From Maribacter sp. BPC-D8 (GTDB lineage: Bacteria > Bacteroidota > Bacteroidia > Flavobacteriales > Flavobacteriaceae): 64,000 nucleotides of DNA. Shown here one piece after another: positions 43,218 through 51,363 of the stretch; within the stretch, counting starts at the first letter, position 1; every line of letters starts with the position of its first letter. Below the pieces are notes generated by a model that was not told where the DNA came from, did not search any database, and worked only from the letters and a program-made list of their open reading frames with translations. The position numbers and the translations under genes are program-made. The DNA is taken from NCBI RefSeq assembly GCF_035207705.1, contig NZ_CP128187.1, forward strand, positions 2,480,001 through 2,544,000, written 5' to 3'.

Positions 43218-44240
43218 ATGAGCAAAAAAGCCACTATTTACGATATTGCAAAAGAGCTGAATATTACTGCAGCTACTGTCTCTAGGGCTTTAAACAACAA
43301 TCCTAAAATTAGCGAGAAAACCCGTGATCTTGTACTTGCCGCTGCAACGAAATTAAATTACAAACAAAATAGGCTTGCGGTAGCACTTAAAAGTGGAAAG
43401 AGTAATAATGTAGGCGTGGTCGTACCATTTATCAATAAAAACTTTTTTGCCTCTGTTATTCGTGGTATTGAAGAAGAGCTCTACCCTAAAGGATTTCATG
43501 TTATTATCTCTCAAACTCATGAGGAAAATGATCGTGAAAAGAAAATTATACAGAATTTAATAAATGCTCAAGTAGATGGGATTCTAGTCTCCACCTCATT
43601 TACAAATGAGAATAAAAATCAATTACATCAGGTTTTAAAAAAAACGTCACCCTTTATTTTTTTTGATCGTGTTTTACATTTTGATGATATAAGTACGGTA
43701 ACTATAGACGATTATCAAGGAGGCTTTGATGCAACCGAGCATTTAATCACCCAAGGCTGTAAAAGGATAGCCCATTTCAATGTTGACCAAAATATTGAAC
43801 TATATAACAGTAGATTTAAAGGCTATAAAGATGCGCTATCAAAACATGGTTTAGCCTATAATAGCGATTACGTAATTACACTAAAAAATGATATGGAAGC
43901 AGGTAAAGATGCTGCTAAAAAACTCATGAACTTACCAGTACCACCCGATGCTATTTTTTCTTCTACGGATAATGGATTGTTGGGAGCTGTAAAATATCTA
44001 CAAAGTATAGCTGTAAAAATACCTGAAGATTTTTGTGTAGTAGGGTTTAGTAACGAACCCTTTACTCAATTTTTAGAACCTTCTATTAGCTCTGTAGATC
44101 AGTCACCCGTAGAAATGGGAAAAATGGCAGCAAAAGTATTCTTGGAACAGATTGAAAATGACCAAAATGTATCAATTAGCAAAAACGTTGTTTTACCTGC
44201 CAAACTGATTATTAGAAAATCGTCAAGCAAGCTTAAATAG
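43218..44240 (+). CDS. LacI family transcriptional regulator
   Basis: The 340-residue protein has a LacI-type helix-turn-helix and hinge at the N-terminus (TIYDIAKELNITAATVSRAL) and a periplasmic-binding-protein-like effector domain (VGVVVPFINKNFFASVI, FFDRVLHFDDISTVTIDD, PDAIFSSTDNGLLGAVKYL). It is convergent with the TRAP-uxaC operon, and a matching ATCGAT-centred palindrome covers the uxaC promoter. I infer it represses that operon in the absence of a uronate-derived inducer. Confidence 0.93.
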   Translation: MSKKATIYDIAKELNITAATVSRALNNNPKISEKTRDLVLAAATKLNYKQNRLAVALKSGKSNNVGVVVPFINKNFFASVIRGIEEELYPKGFHVIISQTHEENDREKKIIQNLINAQVDGILVSTSFTNENKNQLHQVLKKTSPFIFFDRVLHFDDISTVTIDDYQGGFDATEHLITQGCKRIAHFNVDQNIELYNSRFKGYKDALSKHGLAYNSDYVITLKNDMEAGKDAAKKLMNLPVPPDAIFSSTDNGLLGAVKYLQSIAVKIPEDFCVVGFSNEPFTQFLEPSISSVDQSPVEMGKMAAKVFLEQIENDQNVSISKNVVLPAKLIIRKSSSKLK

Positions 44241-44308
44241 ATTCATAACTACAACTTCATCTATATACCTACAATCTCAAATCGACCTTTAACTAAAATA
44301 GCGCGTTT

Positions 44309-45607
44309 CTATAAATCAAATAAGCTTGGCAACCATAAGCTTAATTGCGGAATATAAGTAACTAAGAAAAGCGCAACAATCATTGCTATAAATAACGGCA
44401 GCAAGGGTTTAAATACCTTCTCTATAGTAGTTTTAGCCACACCTACCCCAACAAACAATACCGAGCCTACAGGTGGTGTACACAAGCCTATACAAAGATT
44501 CAATACCATGATGATTCCGAAATGTACAGGGTCTAGTCCTAATTTGGTCACTACTGGTAAGAATATCGGAGTAAAGATTAACACTGCAGGCGTCATATCC
44601 ATAAAAATACCCACGAACAATAATAGCACGTTGATAATCAAAAGAATAACAATCTTATTATCACTTAAACTTAAAAGTCCGGAGCTGATATCTTGCGGAA
44701 TATTTTCATAAGACAATGCCCAAGACATACACATAGATGACCCAATCAGCAACATAACTATTGCTGTAGTTGCTGAAGAATCTAATAATATTTTAGGCAA
44801 TTTCGGCAAGGTAATCTCCTTGTAAATAAAGCCAAGAATTAAGCTATATAATACTGCAATAGCAGATGCCTCTGTCGCAGTAAAGATTCCGGTAACAATA
44901 CCTCCAATTACCACAACCAGCATAAATAGACTAGGTAAGGCATCAATAAATGTTTTACCTACCTCTTTCAAACTACTGCGTTTACCTACTTTATATTTCT
45001 TCTTTTTTGCCCAAAAAGATGCGACAATCATAAGAAATAATCCTGTCATTATTCCAGGGATGTATCCTGCCAAGAATAACGCTGCAATAGATGCTCCACC
45101 ACTTGCTAAAGAGTAGACAATCAATACATTACTCGGAGGAATTATTAATCCTGTAGTTGCCGAAGTTATATTTACTGCAGCACCAAATTCTTTAGAATAG
45201 CCTTCTTTTTCCATCTCAGGACCTAAGATGCTTCCCATGGCTGATGCAGACGCCATTGCCGAACCCGCAATCGCTCCCATTAACATGGCTGCTATGACGT
45301 TTATCAAAGCCAATCCGCCAGGAAAAGAACCAACTAAAGTCTTTGCAAAAGCGATAAGTCTATGGGCTATACCTCCTTTATTCATAAGTTCTCCCGATAA
45401 CACAAAAAACGGAATTGCCAACAACGCAAAACTATCTAAACCGGTCGCCATACGCTGCGATACTGTAGTGAATGCCGGCATTGCCGGTATACTCACCAAC
45501 ATGGTCAATAATGACGAAATTGCAATACTCCAAGCTACAGGTGTACCTATAGATAACAAACAGATAAAGCTTAGTACTAAAACAATAATCGGTAGATGCT
45601 CACTCAT
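44309..45607 (-). CDS. dctM: TRAP transporter large permease (DctM)
   Basis: The 432-residue protein has about 12 membrane segments and the DctM pattern: GTPVAWSIAISSLLTML, AIPFFVLSGELMNKGGIA, SATTGLIIPPSN, MDMTPAVLIFTPIFLPV and NLCIGLCTPPVGSVLFVG. It is the transport subunit of a Na+-driven uptake system. Its ATG overlaps the dctQ stop by 4 bases (45604-45607). In context the substrate is probably a hexuronate. Confidence 0.95.
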   Translation of the reverse strand: MSEHLPIIVLVLSFICLLSIGTPVAWSIAISSLLTMLVSIPAMPAFTTVSQRMATGLDSFALLAIPFFVLSGELMNKGGIAHRLIAFAKTLVGSFPGGLALINVIAAMLMGAIAGSAMASASAMGSILGPEMEKEGYSKEFGAAVNITSATTGLIIPPSNVLIVYSLASGGASIAALFLAGYIPGIMTGLFLMIVASFWAKKKKYKVGKRSSLKEVGKTFIDALPSLFMLVVVIGGIVTGIFTATEASAIAVLYSLILGFIYKEITLPKLPKILLDSSATTAIVMLLIGSSMCMSWALSYENIPQDISSGLLSLSDNKIVILLIINVLLLFVGIFMDMTPAVLIFTPIFLPVVTKLGLDPVHFGIIMVLNLCIGLCTPPVGSVLFVGVGVAKTTIEKVFKPLLPLFIAMIVALFLVTYIPQLSLWLPSLFDL

Positions 45608-46062
45608 GAGTTGATATTTTTTAGGTCAGATATTTTGTAATACATAATCAACAAGCCGCTAATAGGGATTATGAGATAAACCACTGCTAGTGGTAGTTGC
45701 AGTGCCGGTGATTGTTGCCCCAAAACATAAGAGATATACACCAACCTTGATCCACCGATTACAAAAGCAAAAAAGACAAATAGAATAATAAAAGTGGTTA
45801 CAATAACCTTTAATTTTTTCTGTGTTTTCTTACTCTGTCGTAATGGTAAAATATCAATAGCCACATGAAGATTTTGCCCAGAGACGTATGCAGCGCCAAG
45901 AACGCCGATCCATATCATAAGGTAACGAGCTAATTCATCTGTAAATGAACTTGGATTACCCGTTACATATCTTGTAAATACTTGCCAAAGTACATTTATG
46001 ACCATAACCGACATGATCAATACCAAGGTCTTGCCTAAAACGGAATCTATTTTTTTTCGCAT
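45604..46062 (-). CDS. dctQ: TRAP transporter small permease (DctQ)
   Basis: The 152-residue protein has four membrane segments and the DctQ signature (WQVFTRYVTGNPSSFTDELA, YLMIWIGVLGAAYVSGQNLH). It bridges the large permease and the solute-binding protein. It overlaps dctM by 4 bases and follows dctP by 5 bases. Confidence 0.94.
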   Translation of the reverse strand: MRKKIDSVLGKTLVLIMSVMVINVLWQVFTRYVTGNPSSFTDELARYLMIWIGVLGAAYVSGQNLHVAIDILPLRQSKKTQKKLKVIVTTFIILFVFFAFVIGGSRLVYISYVLGQQSPALQLPLAVVYLIIPISGLLIMYYKISDLKNINS

Positions 46063-46067
46063 AGTAA

Positions 46068-47045
46068 TTAGTTGGTTTCTTGAATTTGTTTGATAAGCGA
46101 ATACATTTCCTCATCCTCTTTATATCCATCAAAAATGCTTTGTACTTTTTCTGCAAAAAGAGTTTTATCTGGTCTTATGATTTTTACTCCTGCTTTTTGA
46201 ACTTCTCGTAAAGCCTCCTCTTCTGCTTCTGCCCATAGAATACGCTGATACTTTACCGATTCTTTCACAGATTCATTCAGCCACTTCTTTTCTTGTTCAT
46301 TCAGCTTATCATAAACATAAGTCCCGATTAATAAAACATCTGGTAGTACGGTATGTTCATCTAATGAATAGTATTTGCAAACCTCATAATGTCTAGACAA
46401 GTAAAAACTTGGCGGATTATTCTCTGCCCCATCAACAACACCTTGCTGTAAAGAGGTATACAATTCTCCCCATGAAATAGGTGTAGGAGAACCACCTAAC
46501 GCTTTCACCATATTTACGGCAGTTGCACTTTCCATCACCCTAATCTTTTCACCGATTAAATCATCTGGTTTTTCAATAGGTTTATTCATGGTGTAAAAAC
46601 TACGGCTACCTGCATCATAATACCCTAAGCCTTTTAGCCAATATTTCTCACCTTCGTTTAATAGCATTTCACCAATTGGTCCGTCAAGCACATCAAAAGA
46701 ATGTTGACGGTCTCTAAAAAGAAATGGCAAACCAAGTACTTTCATTTTAGGCGCAAAATTTTCTAATACACCAACAGACACCTTAGTCATATCTAAACTA
46801 CCTATTTGTAATAGCTCTAGACATTCTCTCTCGGTACCCAATTGTTGACTTGGGTAAATTTCAAGTTTCAATTTACCACCAGAACGCTCCAACAAATCTT
46901 CACCCATTTTCACCATAGCCTTGTGTACAGAGTGGCTTACATCTAGACCGTGACCCAAACGCAATGTCTTTACATCGGTCTGTATTTCACAACCTAAAAA
47001 GGTTACGACCAAAATAAAGAGTGATAGTATTTTTATACTTTTCAT
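46068..47045 (-). CDS. dctP: TRAP transporter solute-binding protein (DctP), lipoprotein
   Basis: The 325-residue protein has a lipoprotein signal (VVTFLGCEI), so unlike most TRAP binding proteins it should be membrane-tethered. DctP segments include GHGLDVSHSVHKAM, IYPSQQLGTERECLELLQIG, KIRVMESATAVNMVKALGGS (with the conserved Arg that binds a carboxylate) and QQGVVDGAENNPPSFY. Carboxylate binding fits a uronate substrate. It is the first TRAP gene after uxaC. Confidence 0.94.
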   Translation of the reverse strand: MKSIKILSLFILVVTFLGCEIQTDVKTLRLGHGLDVSHSVHKAMVKMGEDLLERSGGKLKLEIYPSQQLGTERECLELLQIGSLDMTKVSVGVLENFAPKMKVLGLPFLFRDRQHSFDVLDGPIGEMLLNEGEKYWLKGLGYYDAGSRSFYTMNKPIEKPDDLIGEKIRVMESATAVNMVKALGGSPTPISWGELYTSLQQGVVDGAENNPPSFYLSRHYEVCKYYSLDEHTVLPDVLLIGTYVYDKLNEQEKKWLNESVKESVKYQRILWAEAEEEALREVQKAGVKIIRPDKTLFAEKVQSIFDGYKEDEEMYSLIKQIQETN

Positions 47046-47116
47046 AGTATTGGATTAAACGGCTAATGAATTCCGTAATTCTTAAATGAACAACTTCTCT
47101 CCTAGGAAACGAGGGA

Positions 47117-48523
47117 TTAAAATTTGAAATACTCCTTTGCATTATTATAACAGATATCTTGAATTATTTTACCAACTAGTTCAAAATCTTGTGGTAGTTC
47201 TCCACGTTGCATTTCTTGACCAAAGAGGTTACACACAATTCGTCTAAAATACTCATGTCTAGGGTATGAAAGAAAAGATCTTGAATCTGTCAGCATACCT
47301 ATAAAGCAACTAATTAACCCCATATTAGACAACGCATTTAGCTGCCTTGTCATACCATCTTTTTGATCCATAAACCACCAACCAGAACCAAACTGCATTT
47401 TACCTTTTACCTTACCATCGTTATAATTACCAATCATGGTTGCTAACACTTCATTGTCTGCTGGGTTAAGGTTATACAATATTGTTTTTGTAAGCTTGTC
47501 TTTAGAATCTAAAGCATTTAAAAAACTGGAAAGGGTTCTTGCTTGAGAATAATCTCCGATAGAATCCCAACCGGTATCCGGACCTAAAATACGGGTCATT
47601 CTTGCATTATTATTTCGCAATGCGCCAAGGTGAAATTGCTGTATCCATCCTCGAGAATGGTATTGCTCGCATAAAAATAATAAGATTGCAGTTTGAAATT
47701 TTTCGTCTTCCTCTAAAGACAGTTGCTTTTTCTCTTTTCTTTTTTGGAAAATATTTTCAATTTCAGCATCTGTAAATGCTCTAAACGGAACATAGCTTAG
47801 ACCGTGATCCGATAATGTACATCCATTTTCAGCAAAATAATCTAGTCGTACGGAAAGCGCATCGCACAATGACTTATAAGAATCGATATTTACATTGCTA
47901 ACAACAGAAAGTTTTTCTAAATACTCAAGGTATGTATCATTAGAAATTACAATAGCCTTATCTGGTCTAAAGGCGGTACTTACCTTTGTATTGAAATTAC
48001 TATTCTTTAATTTAACGTGGTGATCTAAACTATCAATAGGATCTTCGGTCGTACAAATAACCTCTACATTCATCATCTTAATTAAACTATGACAGCTATA
48101 TTCTGAAGTTTGAAGTTTTGCTGTTGCCTCATCATATATGTCACTAGCGGTTTCGGCATTTAATAATAAATCAATGTCAAAATAGCGTTGAAGTTCTAAA
48201 TGCGTCCAATGATATAACGGATTTCTTAATGTATAGGGTACCGCTTTACCCCATTCAAGAAATTTCTCTTTATCTGGAGCGTTACCGGTAATGTATTTTT
48301 CATCAATACCAAAAGTTCGCATCGCACGCCATTTATAATGATCGCCATCATTCCAAATCTTGGTTAGATTTTCGAACTGTCGATTATTTGCAATTTCATC
48401 TGGTGGTAAATGACAATGGTAGTCTATAATTGGCATTTGCGAAGCATAATCATGATAGAGCCTTTGCGCAAATTTATTTTCTAATAGAAAATCATTAGTT
48501 ATAAAGGTTTTGTTTTTTATCAT
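47117..48523 (-). CDS. uxaC: Uronate isomerase (glucuronate/galacturonate isomerase)
   Basis: UxaC turns D-glucuronate into D-fructuronate (or galacturonate into tagaturonate). The 468-residue amidohydrolase-fold protein has IIDYHCHLPPDEIANN near the N-terminus, HWTHLELQRYFDID, and the C-terminal FVGML-like stretch SNMGLISCFIGMLTDSRSFL with the metal-site region. With uxuA but no tagaturonate reductase or altronate dehydratase in view, the glucuronate branch is favoured. It leads the uxaC-dctPQM operon, under the promoter at 48742-48771. Confidence 0.96.
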   Translation of the reverse strand: MIKNKTFITNDFLLENKFAQRLYHDYASQMPIIDYHCHLPPDEIANNRQFENLTKIWNDGDHYKWRAMRTFGIDEKYITGNAPDKEKFLEWGKAVPYTLRNPLYHWTHLELQRYFDIDLLLNAETASDIYDEATAKLQTSEYSCHSLIKMMNVEVICTTEDPIDSLDHHVKLKNSNFNTKVSTAFRPDKAIVISNDTYLEYLEKLSVVSNVNIDSYKSLCDALSVRLDYFAENGCTLSDHGLSYVPFRAFTDAEIENIFQKRKEKKQLSLEEDEKFQTAILLFLCEQYHSRGWIQQFHLGALRNNNARMTRILGPDTGWDSIGDYSQARTLSSFLNALDSKDKLTKTILYNLNPADNEVLATMIGNYNDGKVKGKMQFGSGWWFMDQKDGMTRQLNALSNMGLISCFIGMLTDSRSFLSYPRHEYFRRIVCNLFGQEMQRGELPQDFELVGKIIQDICYNNAKEYFKF

Positions 48524-48727
48524 ATCATTATTCTTCTATTGCAGTTTTCACTTGATACTACTTATGATTACTTTAAAATATCAATAACATTTTACCTTGA
48601 AGACCATTGATTGTATTTCTGAAAAAGAAATTCAAATCAACACAAAAAGTAAACTTACATTCTAAAACTGAGCTTTTTTACATAAAGAGCGCGCTAGAAA
48701 TAACTTTAAAAGTCACCTTCAATTTAA

Positions 48728-48741
48728 TGCAATCGATTACA
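48728..48741. promoter_or_regulatory. LacI-type operator upstream of uxaC-dctPQM
   Basis: TGCAATCGATTACA is a 14-base palindrome with one mismatched pair and a central CG, the usual form of LacI-family operators. It directly abuts the -7 box at 48742-48749 on the downstream side and so covers the expected transcript start (near 48736), an ideal position for repression. Confidence 0.65.
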
Positions 48742-48771
48742 CAAATATATCTAAATTTAAATATTCAGCAA
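48742..48771 (-). promoter_or_regulatory. Promoter of uxaC-dctPQM
   Basis: On the minus strand TTG (48769-48771), 19 bases, TATATTTG (48742-48749): both boxes fit the Bacteroidota promoter. The predicted leader before the uxaC ATG at 48523 is about 210 bases, unusually long. Confidence 0.7.
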
Positions 48772-49044
48772 GTAATTACACTTGAAATTACGTTTATAAA
48801 CATTTTGAATGCTGGAAAATAAATATTTCATAATCAAGGATAGAAATACACTGAATTAAACATAATTTTTCTCATACTTTATCAAAAAAGCTTGAAAAAA
48901 CAACAATCGGACAACAAAAATTAAGATGTAAATTGAAAAAAAGTGGTCAAAACACCCCTATTTCGTTAAATTGTTCATAAATACTATTATCTAATAGCCT
49001 CATAACTATATACAATTGACAAAGAATTGCGTAATTTGAATATT
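48772..49044. other. AT-rich gap between the uxaC promoter and the helical protein gene
   Basis: Together with the uxaC leader (48524-48735) this makes a gap of about 520 bases with no convincing gene. A 71-codon frame at 48607-48822 runs through the operator and promoter and is judged spurious. I see no stable hairpin in this part. Confidence 0.5.
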
Positions 49045-49293
49045 ATGTTAACTTTGAAAAAAAAGAAGCAAATGGAGTTACTTGAAAAAGCTCAGGAATT
49101 TATAGGTCGAAAAATGAGTAATATGTCTACTAGTGACCGAGTAGAGGCGTCGAGAGAGGCAAAAGCACTTATTTTAAGCATTAATGAAATTTATAAGGAA
49201 ACTAAAGATTCTAACTTAATGGATGTAATGAAAGAAGTTACAGTCAAAAAGAAGAAAATCGAAAAACGATTGAACGGAGTACCTTTAGTATAA
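49045..49293 (+). CDS. Small helical charged protein (82 residues), unknown function
   Basis: From the ATG at 49045 (MLTLKKKKQMELLEKAQEFI) the 82-residue product is a highly charged helical protein with coiled-coil character, ending KKKIEKRLNGVPLV. No signal peptide. An upstream TTG at 49027 is possible. A strong terminator follows, supporting a real gene. Resembles short flavobacterial hypothetical proteins; function unknown. Confidence 0.65.
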   Translation: MLTLKKKKQMELLEKAQEFIGRKMSNMSTSDRVEASREAKALILSINEIYKETKDSNLMDVMKEVTVKKKKIEKRLNGVPLV

Positions 49294-49346
49294 GCTTAGT
49301 AGATTTAAAGACTTATTGAAATTTCTTTTAAGAGTTTAATTGAAAT

Positions 49347-49383
49347 AAAAAAATCCCTTGAACCAAGTTCAAGGGATTTTTTT
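49347..49383. terminator. Bidirectional terminator between the helical protein gene and clpS
   Basis: TCCCTTGAAC (49354-49363) and GTTCAAGGGA (49367-49376) form a perfect 10-bp stem with a 3-base loop, flanked by A and T runs. It serves both convergent genes. Confidence 0.93.
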
Positions 49384-49426
49384 ATTTCAATACTATTTTA
49401 CTCTTCTATAAATTATGAAGCCTGAT

Positions 49427-49705
49427 TTAAACAATTTCTGCACTAAGTCCGGCTTGTAGTAATTTAGAACATTGTGGTTTCAATTCTTCATACTCACCAG
49501 TCTTAACTGTACACTTACCTTTGTAATGCACTATTAAAGAACATTGTTCAGCCTGTTCTGGTGAATGCTCACAAACAGACATTAATGTATTTATAACATG
49601 GTCGAATGTATTGACCTCATCATTAAAAAGAACGATTTCATTTTGCTGAACTGTTTCTTCTTCTAAAAGTAATTCTTCGGAAACTTCTTCTCTTGTGCTC
49701 ATCAT
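49427..49705 (-). CDS. clpS: ATP-dependent Clp protease adaptor ClpS
   Basis: ClpS delivers N-degron substrates to ClpAP/ClpCP. I start at the tandem ATG at 49700-49705 (MMSTREEVSEELL), giving 92 residues. The N-degron pocket motif FNDEVNTFDHVI, the VCEHSPEQAEQCSLIVHYKG helix-strand region and the C-terminal GLSAEIV are conserved. The acidic N-terminal tail is typical. It follows prmA by 17 bases. Confidence 0.92.
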   Translation of the reverse strand: MMSTREEVSEELLLEEETVQQNEIVLFNDEVNTFDHVINTLMSVCEHSPEQAEQCSLIVHYKGKCTVKTGEYEELKPQCSKLLQAGLSAEIV

Positions 49706-49722
49706 ATTCCAATTAATACCTT

Positions 49723-50559
49723 CTAATTTACATATTTTGCGGCAACCCAATTATTACGTTCAAGGTTTTTTTCAAACTTTAACGCTAACTCCGTACACTT
49801 TTGCGTAATCATATCTAAGTCTTCAGTATAAAAACCACTTAATAACAAAGTACCACCTGCATTTAAAGATTTCGCATAGCTCGGTATATCTGCCAACAAA
49901 ATGTTTCTATTGATATTTGCGATGATCAAATCATACTTCTTACCTTCAAGCAATGCCACATCACCTTCATATACAGAAATGAAGTCCATGTTATTTCGTT
50001 CAACATTCTCTTTAGCATTCAAATAACACCAATTATCAATGTCGATGGCATCTATAGTAGTAGCACCACGCATACCCGCTAGAATAGCTAAAACCCCTGT
50101 ACCACTGCCCATATCTAAAACAGTTTTGCCTTTTAAATCTAGCTGTAAAATATGTTGTAGCATCATATGAGTTGTTTCATGATGACCTGTACCGAAACTC
50201 ATTTTTGGTTCAATAACAATGTCATAATCCACATCAATAGCCTCATGAAAAGGGGCTCTAATCATACAAATATCATCAACGATAATAGGTTGAAAATTTT
50301 GTTCCCAAGTAGCGTTCCAGTTCTCTTGCTCTATTTCTTTATAGTCGTAAGTAAATTTATAACGAGGATTCTCTAAAATAGGAAGATCCTCTAACATACC
50401 TTCAGACCAATCAGTTTTTTGAATGTATGCCAACACATCATCATCTTCTTCAACAAAACTTTCAAAACCGACTTCACCCAATTCTGCAATGAGAAGATCT
50501 GAAGCCGGACCTTTAGGTTTTACCGTAAAACGGTATTCAATATATACTGTATCGCTCAT
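49723..50559 (-). CDS. prmA: Ribosomal protein L11 methyltransferase
   Basis: PrmA methylates ribosomal protein L11 using SAM. The 278-residue protein has an N-terminal substrate-recognition domain and a class I methyltransferase domain: PKMSFGTGHHETTHMML, DMGSGTGVLAILAGMRGA (SAM motif I) and IIANINRNILL. It lies in the operon tpiA-prmA-clpS, 15 bases after tpiA. Confidence 0.95.
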   Translation of the reverse strand: MSDTVYIEYRFTVKPKGPASDLLIAELGEVGFESFVEEDDDVLAYIQKTDWSEGMLEDLPILENPRYKFTYDYKEIEQENWNATWEQNFQPIIVDDICMIRAPFHEAIDVDYDIVIEPKMSFGTGHHETTHMMLQHILQLDLKGKTVLDMGSGTGVLAILAGMRGATTIDAIDIDNWCYLNAKENVERNNMDFISVYEGDVALLEGKKYDLIIANINRNILLADIPSYAKSLNAGGTLLLSGFYTEDLDMITQKCTELALKFEKNLERNNWVAAKYVN

Positions 50560-50574
50560 TTTAAAATACTTCGC

Positions 50575-51324
50575 TTAAATAGCTTTAATGATTGCAATAA
50601 AATCGTCAGCAACTAATGAAGCCCCACCGATTAAACCACCGTCAACATCTGGTTTAGAAAAAATCTCTTCTGCATTACCTGGTTTAACACTACCACCGTA
50701 AAGAATAGTTACATTATTAGCTATAGTAGCATCAAATGCTTCTGAAATAGTTTTACGAATAAATGCATGCATTTCTTGCGCTTGTTCAGGAGAAGCAGTC
50801 TCACCCGTACCAATTGCCCAAACCGGCTCGTATGCCAAAACAATATTAGTCCACGCTGATGGTTCTAAACTAAAAAGTACATTTTTTAACTGGCTTTCAA
50901 CTAAATTGAAATGATTACCAGATTTTCGATCTTCTAATTCCTCACCGAAACAGAACATTACACGAATGCCTTTATTTAAAGCTGTAATTACTTTCTTTGA
51001 AAGTATCTCATCGCCTTCACCAAAATACGCTCTTCTTTCAGAGTGTCCGATGATTGCAGTATCAATACCAATGTTCAATAACATATCTGCCGAAATTTCA
51101 CCAGTAAAAGCACCACTTTCAGCATAATGCATGTTTTGTGCAATAACTTCAATTTTAGAACTTTCTAAAGCATGTACTGCACTAGCCAAGTTTACATATG
51201 TTGGCGCTACCATAACTTCTGCATTGGTATCTGGCAATTTTGCCGATAGCTCTGCTAAAAGTGTTTCAGTCTCTGCCAAATTCTTATTCATCTTCCAGTT
51301 ACCTGCTACTATCTTTGCTCTCAT
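50575..51324 (-). CDS. tpiA: Triosephosphate isomerase
   Basis: TpiA interconverts DHAP and glyceraldehyde 3-phosphate. The 249-residue protein has the catalytic Lys (GNWKMNK), His (IGHSERR) and Glu (YEPVWAIGTG), and the phosphate-binding loop GGSVKPGN. It is 39 bases downstream of the BT_3928-type gene and heads tpiA-prmA-clpS. Confidence 0.97.
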   Translation of the reverse strand: MRAKIVAGNWKMNKNLAETETLLAELSAKLPDTNAEVMVAPTYVNLASAVHALESSKIEVIAQNMHYAESGAFTGEISADMLLNIGIDTAIIGHSERRAYFGEGDEILSKKVITALNKGIRVMFCFGEELEDRKSGNHFNLVESQLKNVLFSLEPSAWTNIVLAYEPVWAIGTGETASPEQAQEMHAFIRKTISEAFDATIANNVTILYGGSVKPGNAEEIFSKPDVDGGLIGGASLVADDFIAIIKAI

Positions 51325-51363
51325 GTTGTTTTATTTGTAATTATACTATTTCAGTTTATTATC

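Noticed and set aside
48607..48822. 71-codon open frame with TTG start upstream of uxaC
   Set aside because: It runs through the uxaC operator and promoter, has AT-rich composition-driven residues and no recognisable feature; it is on the opposite strand in a regulatory region.
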